From assembly GCA_036850595.1 (NCBI GenBank), contig CM072155.1, positions 5,751,953 through 5,815,952 of the forward strand: 64,000 nt of DNA. Reading direction: 5' to 3'. The position numbers and the translations under genes are program-made. How positions within the stretch are numbered: the first letter of the stretch is position 1; each line of letters opens with the position of its first letter. A model generated the notes under the pieces. That model was given only the letters and a program-made list of their open reading frames with translations, was not told the origin of the DNA and searched no databases. Shown here piece by piece: positions 47,568 through 62,500 of the stretch. Source of the stretch: Rhyacichthys aspro (taxonomy: Eukaryota > Chordata > Actinopteri > Gobiiformes > Rhyacichthyidae).

Positions 47568-50500
47568 TTAGAGGAGCTTCTTGGTTTGGGATGTGCCTTT
47601 GGATGAATGGAGCAATTTAGGGTCAGCAGACATGAGAGCCATGACGTCCTCTAGGGCCTTGTGTATCTGCGCTCCAAACCTGTGAGAATCCTAGAATGGG
47701 GAAAAGAGACAAGAGGATGTAGACAATGGGAAGTTAAGAAAGTGCAAAATTAAAGAAGTGAAAAGTAAAATGGGAAGTGAAAACTAACAGCTATGGTTTA
47801 ATGTGTTGTTACAATGGCTGTAAATCATTCTTTCTAGTGTTATTCAACACTGCCCCATGAAAAAACATGGTGTGCCAAGAAACAGAACAGAACTTTTAAG
47901 TCTTAATTAGTTTGGAATGTATTTTACTATTGTCTTCTGTTCCCACCTCTGTATAAAATTTTATAGAACCAGAAGATCATAATCCTGCTGTGTGGGATCA
48001 GGGTGATTTAAATAAATGCTTAGTAAAAAAAAAAACCCAAACTCATTCAGAATCTCCTCCAAGCAGTTTACGTTTTACGCATTTGCTGAACTAACTAAAA
48101 TATGGGCAGTTGTTAACGTTTTTAATTTTTAACAATGTAAAAAACTACATTACAATTACTACATTGCAAACTCAAATTGCAAATGTGTATTCACTGTTCA
48201 TTTTTGATTATCTATTTAATGTATATAAACTGTAAAAGGCCCTTCTGTGTTGTGAATTAGCCTAGGCTGTAAACACTGTTATATCTATGTTTATTCTATC
48301 TGTCCCTATCAAATAAACCATGAATAAACAAATGAAAATAGAAACCATTTTTGTTCACCTCAATCATGGCACTGTACACTCTATAATGAAAAATAATAAC
48401 TCTGGGGAAGTTCAAATAATTCAAATTCCAGTGGTGGTCTGCAATTGAAATTTCCAGATAACTGTAGTCATGTTGTGGTCAGGGTGTCAAGATTTTGTTT
48501 GATGTAACACGCGGCGGACTGGGGCGATATGAAAATTAGCCACGCTCTTCGGTTGAATGGTGCACTTTCTGTCTTTTTAATTTGTGCGGTTTGGAAATTG
48601 CTCTACACCTGGTCAGTGGAGACAGAGAGGGTTAAACCCCAAAGACATCCAACCTAAAGTATGTCATTTTCCTTCTGAACGTTATACAAATACAAACGTT
48701 GATCCTGATGTACTTACAGTATCTTTGCAGGAGTGTTTAGAGGAAACATGGAAGTTGATCATGTCTTCACCCACAATGATGTATGAAACCCCATATCCGT
48801 CATCAGCCACCTGCCATGACCAGAGAAAGATCAGATTTTCCCATGAAACGCCACCACACTCCTGACTCTTATGTGATTTTCATTTGCAACACAACAGCAG
48901 TAAAGTAATTGACTCACAGGACCGAACCCGCCTCCCAGTGAAATGTAGTCAGGGTTGTTCTTGAGGTCGAACAGCTCGATCTGCTGAATGGGCGTCTGAC
49001 TTGTAGAAAGACGCCATGGCTCTGACAGAACCTGCCGGAGGGGACGCATCAGCAACAGGTTCAGCTTCTCTGCATACGGCATTGACGTTAATGTGACGCT
49101 GGTTATTTGCGCAGGTGGAGCACTTACTTCTTTGAGGAAAGGCGAGTCCACCCCCAGGTATTTGGAAACCACGTAGAGGCAGAAGAGGTGTCTGTCGATG
49201 CCCGCTCCTGTCATGGCCATCCGGTATAAGTTCTGGTGCCTCTCTGAAGCCAGTCTGAGCAGCCGTCTGGATTGTTCCTCTGACTAACAAGACAATGTTC
49301 AGTCTTTTTTTTAGTGTCCCTGTCTCAGACATCCCTCACCCCCAACAGCAACCAAGAGACCTTTCCTGCTTTTTTAATTAGAAAAGTCAAACCTGGACAA
49401 TTTTTTCTCTGCAAAATACAAACACATTACTCCAAACGGAAGTTTAGAGTTCATCTTAAACTTTTAGCTCCAACCTCACTGTCAGAACGGCAACCATCTC
49501 CGCCTTGTTAAACATTGTGTGATTGAATTGCTAATATTTATCCCCGTTTTAACATTTGATCCCTTTTATCTGATTATGATTTCCTTTTTTGCGTGTGTAA
49601 AAGATATACTCAGTGCTGAATATACACTTTCTCTGTTTTATCAGCAGCCATTACTTCCTTATTGACAAGCTGTGACGGCCAATGGGAGCACTCCTTTTTC
49701 CAGCAGTGAGTGATTGGTCAAAGCTTTTTTCTGATCTATTAAAATACTTGATTTTAAAGCCTAGATTACATCTTAAGGTCTTGTTTTTTTTTTTAACTGA
49801 TTCCTATTACAATATGCTATCAGGTGATTAAATGGTTCTCACAAGCATAAAAAATTGCATACCCTCTGTTAAAGGGAAACTTTGATTTCATACGATGTAT
49901 TAGTCTTTTGCAGTGGTGAAGCAGAGGTGTTTGCGTCAAGCTTGAATGCTGTAATTCTGCATGAGGATTTAAGGTTCAAAGATTTGACTGACCAAATAGA
50001 CAAAATTATGTTATTACCTCTCCACTCTCCAGAGCTTTGACAAAGGCACAGCTCTCATTGGAGCAGGAACGCACTGTCTCTGTGCGGCCTTCTCTGAACA
50101 GTCGGGTCATGGACGCCTCATAAGTCAAGCAGAAGCCACCGCGGTCCTGGTTGAAAAAAAAAAAAGACTAGTGGGCATACTTGTTTAGAATTTGTAACTC
50201 TGAATAAACATCTTATAGATGTGAGGAAGTGGCCTGAATATGCTAAAACAAAATCTGATTCACGTGGTCCCTTACAATGAAGTCTAATCTGACCTAGCCC
50301 ACTTTTGAGGCCGACAAATTAACAAGAGAACCACACAAACTGGTCCTGCTCATAGAATTAAGCAGGTGTAGATAGTATGATAATATGAAATAATATCATG
50401 TAATATAGAATTACTGCACAACCCACAAAATTGTCAGTCTTTCATACATTTCTACTGTGTGGTTGCCATTACCCGGTAATATGCCAACTGTAAACTGATC

Positions 50501-53500
50501 TGAATGAAGGCGTCAGGGCTGATGCGCAGCTTCTTGATCCGTCCCTTCCCGAACTCTCTGAAGGGGAACACATGGCAGTCTACGTCTTCAGCCAGAGTTT
50601 GGGCGACCGTCAGGGATTTGTGCACCTGAGTCTGAACCTGAAACAAAACAGAGTTATGGTTAGATGCATGGGTGTAAGGTGCTATTTTAGCTAACGTAAT
50701 TTAGAATATTATGTAGATTGTTACTGCATTTTGTGGAGTATAGATTTTGCAGTGCTTGTACAGAAATTGGATACAATTATTCCATTGTATCCATTATGCT
50801 TGCATAATGTAAGTTCTTTGGAATGTCTCCTGACAGTCTGCCAATAAATGAAGTCATGCAATAAAATGTAATTGCTTCTTGGTGCGTTCCGGAACTTGTA
50901 CAAATTCTTCTCAAAGGAAAGTTTGTTTCGATATCCATTTACGAGACGTATCTATTTGTTTTTGTTTGTTTATGAAGACTGACAAATGGCACATTTTGAC
51001 TTAGGAAGACAAATGTGGTGCAGGAAAGAAAACAGAAAGAAGAAACAGAAAATATCATTTATAGAAAACATTTTACCCTTATTTCTGGGAACGTTAATTT
51101 GTTCATCTATCTTTGTTTATTATTTGGCTATCACTGTGGAAAATTATATCCCTTGATGGGCTGTATATATAGTTTAATATAAGATGTCTATGGGATATGG
51201 TAGTGACAGAAATTTTGCCTTAGTTTTTTTTTTTCCTTTTGAAGTTAGTTATAACTTAGTTAGTTAGTTAGTACTAAGAAGTAAGTTATAGACAAAACTA
51301 GATTTTTATTTCCATATTAAAGGTTTTAATACTTTAAAGTTTAAAGACAATCATGTTACAGTTATAAGTTTGACCTGTGTTATTCATGTTGCACAACTTT
51401 TTGTTAATTCTTGCGGTTAGCCAACTGTGTATTCCACTGTTTGTTCAGCTAGTCCAGTGACTTGTCGATTGTGGTCTTTGCAATCACAATAAAGATGCTT
51501 TATATTGAACTAATTTGTACCTATGAAATGACAGGGAATAATGTTACTGAATGTGTCAAGTGCATTAATAACCTTTGTACAGTATACTCATGGGATAACC
51601 GATGAAGTATTTTATTGATATTTATTTGAAAATGTGCTTTTAAAGAAAAACAAGTCAGATAGTATGGGTCGATACATGCGCATCTTCATGAATGGAGCTA
51701 ATTCTTACCATGTTTCTATGACCACGATTTTTAGTAAGTGATTAATATTTATTTCACTTTCTCAGTGCAGAGGAGGAGAAGACGGAGGAATTGTCTAATT
51801 CTCACCTCGCACAGAGCTCACATTTACTGAAATCCCCTGTGGGCTTTTGTCCGAGAAAAACACCAGCTTTTGCTCATGCTTTTCTAGCATTTGTTTTTCT
51901 CACATTCCTCTCAATTAATGCCCAAATCCTTTATAACATAGAACAATATGATAACAACTTACTATATTAGATCTAATATAGATAAAAATAAATTTTGTAA
52001 GTTTGTGTGTGCTTGTTTGTGAAATCTGTGCTGTTAGCGAGTTTAAACATTAAATTGATACAAACAGGGAACAGTTTAAACTGGGTTGAGAGGAAATAGT
52101 GAATAGAGCAATGTTCACTTGAATGTTACACTTTCCATACTAGGTAGCTATCTTTGTTAGAAAGAAATCGAGTTTACTCTTTGACATAATGTAACTGTAA
52201 GGCTTTTTCCCACAAAAACAGCTCCCAGGCTTATCATTCTGCGAAAACAAGTTAGTTAGGTTCACCCACTCCTTGTCAGTTAGACGGTTTTCCACACCAA
52301 TTTTTTTCTGGCCTATTACATACCATTGCGTCACTTCTTAAAGATCCCCACATATTCTCACAGTAAAACATTCCATGATTTTTTAATCATCTTTAGGTTA
52401 TTTCACATACAGCACACCACATTTTCTTCAATAAAGGACCCTTTTCATGATCTTCATTAGAACTAGATACAACAGTAAATGTAGTTGTAGTGCCCATTAA
52501 CCATAAGATTATACATCTAAATAGATTTATTAATGATTTAATCCATGTTATTAGCTCATTTTGTTATTGTGCCTTGTGAAGTTTTGGCAAATTAAAAAAC
52601 CGTAAGCTGTTACAGAATTACCAGCTAGCTAGTTTGAATTTTACCAATTAAAATGTATTTATAACCAATAAATTCCCAATAAATTTTAAATATATTATAA
52701 TGTTGTCTAAACAATATAGTTGGTCAAAAGAGGTGATTTATTTTGATGGATAGATAGCGAAAGTTCTATAGCAAGCTAATCTTGTTCCTTTTGATCTTAG
52801 AGACTCTTAGAGAGCTAATGCTAACAGCTAACATAAATACTGCAATAGTAGAATTTAACTAAATGGACAAAGCAACTTTAAACAATTTTAGCTTTGAGCT
52901 TAAATTTTGTCTGGAACAATAACAAATAAAGGGGTGTTTATTTGTTAGTTGGTTTACTTGTTAGCCTACAAAGATAATACTAACAGCCAACAAATGGACA
53001 TGCTAACTTAGCTTAAGATTACGTTTAGGCTATTATGAGTAACTTTGTAAATACATTATATCATTTTAACATTTACCAACTAATTGAATTACTCCCCTGA
53101 TTTATAAATCATTTTACTGTTAATTGTCATGTTCTCTGGAAAACGGCACACATTTTGAATCTGAATCTTAGCAAAAACACTTAGACATAGCCTATTAAAA
53201 GCTAGACAGGAACCACTTAGAAACCTCTTAGGGCCAACACAAGTGACTTTAAATAAATAGCTCATTTTATTTTTACTCTGGGAAAGTCTCTGTTTACTAA
53301 TTAATAATCTTGCATAGCATCTGCCTCAGACATAGGCTTTATGACCACAAATAGAGCACAATGAAAAATACACAAAAACACAAAAAATCTCATGACAGTA
53401 TTTAGTTAAGGGCATTGTCTTGATTTGTTCTTTCTGTGTTGTTCTTTCTATATGATTCATTGAGGATTTATCACTGCTGCTCTGTGTAATAATTTGTCAA

Positions 53501-56500
53501 GCCTGTGTAGGCAACCATTGCAGTGCTTTTTCGATTCAAATCATGTCATTATCCATTTCCTGAAAAACAGCTTAAATCTGAATAATGTTATGGTCTTCCT
53601 TTTGAGATTCACACTGTGCCACTGTCAAAATAATAGTCTAATCTCAGCTTTTACTCAAACTGTGTTGTGATTAAAAAAACGCTCAAAAAGTCCTGGCTAA
53701 ATGTTTGTTTGTTTGAATCATCCCCCGTTTTCCACCCTCGAATTCACACCAGAGCCTTGTATTTCCTCAAAAATTTTAACAGAACTTTTATGATGTCAAA
53801 AGGGGTATCCAACGATCAAAGGTCATTTTATTAATTGCGATACTTAAAACAGTTATCATCTATCACATGGCTGCTACGTTCTTGCTTCACTAACACAAGG
53901 GAGAAAGTGGCTAAGGCCAATAGAAAAGACTAATGATTTGAACTTGCACCTCAGCAGGGATGTCCCACATGAGCCTCTGGGGACGGGGGAGTGTGCGGTC
54001 CACCTCACCCTTACAGTGTCCATCTTCAGTGTAGCCCAGCTGGAAGGCATCTGTGGCCAGGGTGAACTGAGGAAACAGTGGGACAATCACTTTTAACTTA
54101 AAGGTAACAATTCCACAAGGGAATTTAAATAATTCATGTTTCACAGTAGGTCAATGACCAAAAATTTTATAAAACGTAACTATTATTTTATATTTTATTA
54201 TTATAATTATAATATAATAATAATATTTACTTATTTTGAGCTATTTTATTTACAATGAAAGATAAGGACTTATATATTATATATTTCAGGGATAGTGTTA
54301 TGTTTTTGACCAAAACTTTTCTTAAACCTGACAATTGCATTTTAAATTTAAGATTTTTATGAACTCTGTCCATATAAATAAGTTGGCATAACAAAACCTT
54401 TGCTACTGATGTACTTGCTACATACTAAACCAATGAGGTGCTAGTATGAAGAGGTCAAAGAGTGGTTGTGAGAGGCAGCTGATAAACTGCACTAAAAATA
54501 ACATACACAGAAATAAAGGCGAGGACAATGGAAGCTAATAATAGGCTATTAATTTCACACCATGAAGATTCAAATTAATTTAAGCAATCTAAAAAAACAC
54601 TTAAAGACCAAGGGGCAGCTATATATTTTCACTGTAAGCACTGTGATGCATTCTTTACCACAAAAATAAAAACATAAACGCCCACCATGGAAAACTGGTT
54701 AAATGGGCTCGATGAGGTGAAAAGTCCCCAGCCCACACAACCGCACCGCTTTGGTTTTTCAGTGGAACACAGTCACCTAAAGTTTCCATTGATTGGTCAA
54801 GTGTCACCAGTGGTATTTTTTGTAAAGACCCCATCTCACACATTAACATTCATCTTTATAGCCACACTGCTGTCTAATACTTTCCTTACATCATATTTAA
54901 AAGTCCTTTGTTTATTCTTCTGTATTGCTTCATAATACTTTTTTATGTGCACATACCTCCCAGAGATGAGCCACTGTGGGTGCATCGGCCCAGGAGTGCT
55001 CTGCATTCAAGCCACTCTTTCCATTCTTGTAGATCACAAGGGAGAAGGATTTATCAAACCACCTGACATGAGAGTAAAAATGGACATATTTACAGGAATT
55101 GCACAGATTGACGTGACTTAACGCCAATATTCTAACATCAAAACAAATGATCTGCGAGTTGTTAATGTCACAGTTCTAAATCACAATTAACAGTTTCAAG
55201 ATATCATGACACTAACTTACCACTAATTAGGAGAGGAGGTTGTTCATATTTGAATCTTATTATTACAAAGCTCGCCAATGTTCCATTTAGCTTAAATTAA
55301 AACCGTTTAGAGTTATAATCATGATAGCGTCATACTGTGGTATTTTTCTCAATATTTTCTCACTATTAAAAAAAGATCTTTTTCACATGGAGCTCGTAAT
55401 GCCAACAAAAGACTCTTAGTGTCAAGTTTATTTCACTAAAGCTACATGTTGACACTGGGTCAACAACAGATAATTATCTCTATTGTCTTAAACCATGCTC
55501 CAACTACTTTGAAAGCCACACCACTGCTCAGACTATGGAATTGTATTGTATTGTATTGTATTGTATTGTATATTGAATTATCTAGCATCTTTTCTTTTAA
55601 TCAGTAGTTAACATATTATTGGTTACTGTTATAAAGTCACTTAGTCATTAATCCGCAGCCTTCTTTTAATCTGCACAAGACAGGTCTGTGTGTCTTGCCG
55701 CGTCCTGTCTGGTCATGTGTGATTTCTTTCTCCCTGCCTTTTGTCAAGATAATATCAAGGCAATCCAACCAGGTACTGAATCTTTAATCACTCCCACCAG
55801 AGAAAGTCGGGCGGAGAATAGCTCCCGGACAATTACACAATACCTGTATTTTATAGGCTCTGAGGCAAAATGTCATATATAAATGTCATGCATGTCAATG
55901 CTCTTTGTCTGTGAAGTGAAATAGGGCGATAGCAGTATTTCATAGAGTTTGACTGCTGCTGAAACAACCTGTTCTATGTCTCTGCTGCAGAAGAATCCAC
56001 TGAATGCCTGTGATATAACTAGATAGATAGCTAAAAAAAAAAAAAAAAACTAATTGAAGCCATACTAAATTCTTTCTTGGTTTCATCCCAGTATCTGTGT
56101 CTGATGCAATGTACTGGGTTTGAACATGACAGGCAGATAAAAAAAAATGTCTGTTATGACTTGTTTAGATCATGTCCTGTAGCAAAAATAAAAGTAAACA
56201 ACACAAGTCTGTATTGCTTTACTGGTATTTTAGGGGAATCCTGTCACATGTGCAACAATGGAGGCACTCAAAAAAGTAAAAGTATGACTTCATATGTCAC
56301 TTCTATAAAATATTAAGTTTAAATAATTTCCTGAGGAGTACACAAACTTTCTTTTCAAAGTCTTTCTAGCTAATATTTGTTAGGGGAAAATGTGAGGTTT
56401 TCAGGAAGTTTACTTGAGCAGCAGGTGCTTTTTTCTTGTCTTTTTAAATGTTATTTGTAGTCACAAGAATGTGCTCCTTTTGATAAAATCATGTATTTGC

Positions 56501-59500
56501 CTCCACCCCCGCTTGTAAAAGCTGAGGGGGTAAGTTTTTGGTAGCATCTGTTGGCAAAAGTGCAAATTGCAAACTCCACATATTACACCAGTAATCTGGC
56601 CCCTGAGCACATTACCAAAATCAGAAAACATGAGGAGAAAAATAGGTAGGGTTGAAACATATATAGGCCTATAGCTATTAAAATGACTCAAAAATGACTG
56701 AAATTGAACTAATTTAGCCAAAATTAATTTCTTTGTTTAATTTTTTAAGACAAGTCATCTTCGAACAGCAAACACATTGTTTTTATTTTCACAAGCTGCT
56801 GTTTTATGTTTTTTTCCCAACTTAATAACCTATCAAAGTTTGCAGTCAAGAAAGTAAATAAGAAAATATATTTAACTGTAAAGAAAGCTAGTAAAATAAT
56901 AAGAAAAAGTGAATGTATGTATTTTTAACTATATATTTTAATTTGAAAGTCTGGCCCTCCCACAGCACGCATGAAGAAACAAGCTGGCCCTTGAGCAAAT
57001 TTAGTTGATGACCCCTGCCTTACACTCTTCATTAATGGAGCATGTAAACTATGGTGGCCCTGGAGGAACATGCTGTTGCCTTTGAACAAACATAGTGGAA
57101 ATTGATCTTATGATTGGACTTACAAAAATGAAAACAAATAAATGTAGTTCACAAAAGTAACAAAAGTCCTTCATGAAAGAATGTGCTTGAACAAAAATAT
57201 GACTGTGCTTCTCTTCCAGTGCGTTAATGTCTATTCTACCAAGATAGACAAAAGCAATGTTTAATTTAGTGTGACTATCCACTATTGAAAACATAATGCT
57301 GACTTACATGTTTAACTTTAATCTATGTATTTAACCAAAGCACCTTTTTCAAGCAGTAGCAGATGATGTTTTCTTTCTTTCCTCACCTGTCGTAACATTT
57401 GCCATGCAGTATGGATTTAGCGTAGCGGTCCAAGTTTCCCGCCGGGTCGTGCCCCTTCATGCCCTGCTCCTCGTCGTCCAACGTAACGAAGAAGGCCGCC
57501 CTCTCGATGGAGTCCAGCGATCGCTTGTTCACGCCAGAACTGAAATACTGCTTTCTCATCTCATACCAAGGAACCCTGGGAGCAGGCAAACACAGAGAGC
57601 ACTTGAGAAGTTATTTGTCAAATGAGCACAAATTATATCCCCTTTGAATATAGACCAGTACATTCTGTTCTTGAGTGGATTTATTATTTGGCTCGTGCTG
57701 CTCTGAAGATGTCATGTGGGAAGTAAGCAGTATGAATATTGGACACTTCAAATACAAAAGTAGGTTTACAGTCAGAAAACCTTAAATAGAAAATCAGTCA
57801 TGGAAAACTAGCTTTCGACTTGAATCATTTTTAATGACTTCTCATCAGCTTAATCTTTGTCATAACAAAGATTAAGTTGATGTATTATTTGGCCTGTGCT
57901 CCTTTGAATATGCATCGTGGGAACTAAGGGGTATAAAGATTGGACGCTTCAATTATCAATGTAAAATTGTTTTAATGTCCTGGAGTAAAGTCAGCAAACC
58001 TTAAATATGGAAAAAAAAAAGTAATGGAAACAAATAAAATTGGATTTCAATTTTATTTATGTTTTATAGTAATTTAAAATAACTATACAAAGCTATAGGC
58101 TTTTATTGTATCTTTTATCCAAACACAGCTTTCAATTTTAATTATGTTTAAGAGTAATGTAAAATGATTCAATACAAAGGTATAGACAATGACTGCATGT
58201 AATCTGAATTCAGTAGCCTTAACATGATTCTATATAAAGCTACTGTAAGCTGTTTTTTTCATGTTTTACAAAGGCTTGTGCTATGACAAATTGGCGTACT
58301 GACTCTCAGGGGGTTTTTTCTGGCTAACTACTTGAAAAAGAGGCATAATAGAAACAAATGGCCTCTTTTAAAAAGTTGACATGCAGTTGCAGTGTCTATT
58401 CAGTCGCCAATGACTCTGTCCTTCTTTGACATATTTAGTAAATGTCAAAGATGATGCCTTGATAAGTAACCTTTGTTACTGTTTTTTTGAACATACCTCA
58501 GTATAACCACAGGCCTTCTAAAGTGAGAAACAGGATGTGGTTTATCAACACGTAGGCTCGAGACGGACGAAGGTTAACAGTGACGAAAGCCTTGAAAACT
58601 CCCAAGTACTTTGAGAAACAATACAATGTGGACATAACCTGATGCTTATAAGCAGTGCTATTACATTCCTTTTAAAATCCATCCTCTTGTTATCCTGGCA
58701 TCACGCTGATACCAGAGTCCGCTTATTCACTGATATATCCAGATGAACTGCTCTTACTCCTGTGGTGTTTTAATCCCCCATGACTCATTTTAATGAACTT
58801 AAACTGATCTAGTTTTAGAGGCTGTGTTTAATGGCACCTTTTGGGGTATTGTGACTATGGCCCGATAAAAATGAATAAATAGAAACAATAATCGTGACAT
58901 GCGTTAAAAGAAAAGATTAATTTAGTATTTGGTATTTTATATTGTATTAAACTAGCCACTACTCTACAACATTTATTTAGTTTTAAACCTAAATACAGTC
59001 TCCCTGTAAGTCACCACCATCAGCCTCCACCGTTGCCATGGTGAATCCTCTTTTCTTGTCTCCATTTATAAAGTCTTTCTTCCTTCTGCTAAACCTGTTA
59101 TTATATATATTTGCTTTTGTGCTTAACCAGGGTTTATTGAGTCTAAGGCTAAATGATTAACCCTGTTATTAACCCCCCCCACCCCCCCCCCCCCCCCCCC
59201 TTTTAGGGGGGGGGGGGGAAAAAAATTGGTTGGTTGGGGTTTTTCCACATTTTTGGGGTCTGATACAACGTAGTGACTCATTAGGTTAACCCTGTTTGTT
59301 TCATCTCTACTCAAGTGTCGGATGCTGTGTTGTTAACCATTAACTAAAGATTGAGCAAGAATGCGGACGTATGTTGGTGTAACTTTACCAAATCAGCATT
59401 TTGAAAATATCTATAATGGTGATATGCACTTTATTTTATTGTAGATTTTGCAGCTTTAACAATGTGTATGCTAAAAAACGTGTTGGCAGTGTATTATGTA

Positions 59501-62500
59501 TCTACTATTCCTAAAAGACATAAAAACAGTTAGAAAATAGTCTAGTAAAGAGTCTAAAATAGTCTTCCAATAATAATAGGTACAGTCAGGGCTTGGAGGG
59601 AAGTGCAACACATTGAAGGGAAAGCTGGGAAAAATTCCACCTTTTCTCCAATTGTTAACAATCGACTTTCTCCCGGGTGTACTGGATGTTTTTACACTTG
59701 GCTGTCTGTTTGAGGATGTCCTTTAATCAGATTAAGCAAAACTTTCAAATAGGAAGGAATGATCTTTTATTAAAAACATATTTACTGAGTGACACTGCTA
59801 TTGCCACAGTACAAACTGCTTTTTGTACTGCAGGAGTACAATTTGCAGGTGTTACAAAACATTTAAGCGGCAAGGTGAGATTGTTTTGTCAAATTAAAAT
59901 ACTACATAGAGCCCACCTAGCCCCAAATCGTGTGTCTACCGGATCTCTCATAAAGCCCCCAAAGTCTCTGGGTGGCATAGGTTGGTAATGGAACATATCC
60001 CCCTTCACTTCCTGACATGTTTGGCACATTCTAAGACTGATGTGTTTAACCATATGTGGAAACCATATTTGGACTCTGGCTTTCATCTGTTCCTGATAGT
60101 AGGTCACTACCTTTAATGGAAATCTGTTAATGAGACTGATGCTGAATGTAGTGTCTTTATGTGCATTATTTCATTTTTCTTAAACTGAGCAAATGTAATT
60201 TATTCCCAGCCCTCAGATGAGCTAACTGGACTCTTCCCAGTATACTTTGATGCCGTTAATACCTGTCTGCTGCAGTGAGAGCCCCCAGTTTCTCCTCCCC
60301 AGGCTGTGGGGGTGAAGGGTCATCCAAAATCCTCTGAATCTGGTGCTCGATCTCACGGGGGGACAGCAGACGACCAGCGTGATACACCCAGAGGCGGAAG
60401 AAGCGTCCTTTGTGATAGACAGCCACAAACTCACTGTCCTGCCAATGCTGCAGGACATCTGTGGAAAAACAAAGCGTGCAGTATTCTCTGTTGACGTGAT
60501 GTGGCCTTTTATGTTTGGCTTTTGATACTCAGACAGTACAATGGTTGAAATATGTTTCCTGTATTAATGTCCAACATAAGAATGTTGCATGTCACTTTCA
60601 CAATCGTTTTGATAATAATGGGCAATATTATGAAGCATTTTAAGTCTTACTTTAAAACTAATGCAATAATGTTTATTCTTTTTAGTTGTTTCTACTCACT
60701 GTATTATTTTACAGTTTTTTAGATTGTGTTATATTGTCATGTTTATGTATTTTATTTTCATTATACAGTATTTATTTATTGCATTATTGAGCCTGTACAG
60801 CACTTTGGGCTACTGAGGCTACAGAGTTTGTTTCTTACCAGTCTCTAGTCCAGGGGTGCGAGTTGTGTTGAACATCCTCTCACACTGAGCAGCACACAGA
60901 GGGATGACTGTACCTGGAACACGACTCTGCCAAACACACAACAATTATTCATCAACACTGCCTATTTCATTTTTTTCCCTGTTTGGATTAGTATTAGAGT
61001 GAAAATTAACCTGGCTCTGGCTCATTGGTCTGGATTATGGCATGTTTATTCTCTGATGTACCTTGTAACGAGCCTGGTTTAATGCTGCTTCATAAACAAT
61101 ATTGCGCATCACTTTTTATTGATCTGTCAAAAGCATTTGATTCTGTCGATCATGTTGTTTTACAGAGAAGACTTCTTCAGTCAGGACTGTCAGAGCAAGC
61201 AGTTGATTGGTTCTCTAATTATCTGAGTAATAGAGCCCAGTGCATTAAATATGAAGGTCTATGTTCTGACTTTGTTACTGTCCACAAGGGGGTTCCACAA
61301 GGTTCTATATTGGGTCCCCTCCTATTCATTATTTATATCAATAATTTGGGATTAAATGTATCTGATGCTAATATACATTTTTATGCTGATGACACAGTTA
61401 TTTACTGCTGTGGATCAACTCTTGTTCAGATCATTGAATCCTTGCAGAAAGCCTTTGTTGCTGTCCAGCAATCTTTACTTCAACTAAAATTAGTTCTAAA
61501 TGCTGATAAAACCAAGCTTATGTTGTGAGACTAAAATTGGCTTTCCTATCTGTGTTGGATTATGGAGAACTGTTTTAAATGAATGCTTCAGCTCAATGTC
61601 TTCGAATGGTTGATACTGCTTATCATGCTTCTCTGAGGTTCATTACTAACTGTAAAGCAATGACACATCACTGTGAGTTGTATTCTCGAGTGGGATGGCC
61701 TGCCCTGGCCATTCGAAAGGAGGAGTCATTGGTACACTTTCATTTATAAGGCAATGCTTGGACTACTGCCAAACTACATCTGTACCTTACTGTCACAGAG
61801 AAGAGCTGATTCTTATTCTCTTCGTTCACAAGATCATGTGTTGCTCTCTGTTCCACTTGCTCGCACTGAACTGGGCAAAAAGGCTTTTGTCCACTCTGCA
61901 TCTTATGCATGGAATATGTTGCAGAACGACTGGACCTTAACAGAGTTGATTTCCTTGAATGCTTTTAAATCTAAACTGAGAGTTCTAGAGGCCAGCTCCA
62001 CAACATGCACTTGTTTTTCATAATCTGTTTGTCTCTTCCTGTTATCTTGTCTTTGTGTAATTATGTAACTGTATTTATTATTTGCCAACAAATTACTGGA
62101 GAAAAAATCTCATTAATAAGGTCAAAGCAACTAAACCAAAAGAGTGGTTTTAAGAAACTGTCAGGGTGGGACAACAAGAAAATTCCTGATATTTTAATGA
62201 TATTTCTTAAAACGTCTCTTCTCTAAGCTTGGATTAGTAAAGCACAAAAATACCTTCTGTGCATCATAAAAGATGCCTGAAACTTCCTAAAACATTCTGA
62301 TAAAGCCACAAACATTAGTTCCACAAGATGCAAAATGAATGACATTTTCAGAATTTGTTGCTTCATATTTAACAAGATTTTTTTTTGTACTTCTGATTTG
62401 TAACCTCTGTGTGTGCTCTCACCGGTTTGAGCTCCTCGCGGTTCACCTTGCGGCGGTAGAGCAGCAGAGCGGTGATGGTGTTGCCTGCTCTGGCTGCTTG

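Noticed and set aside
48831..49332. Long minus-strand frames of 127-129 codons
   Set aside because: One follows cpt1 exons through introns and the other is out of frame. Neither is a separate gene.
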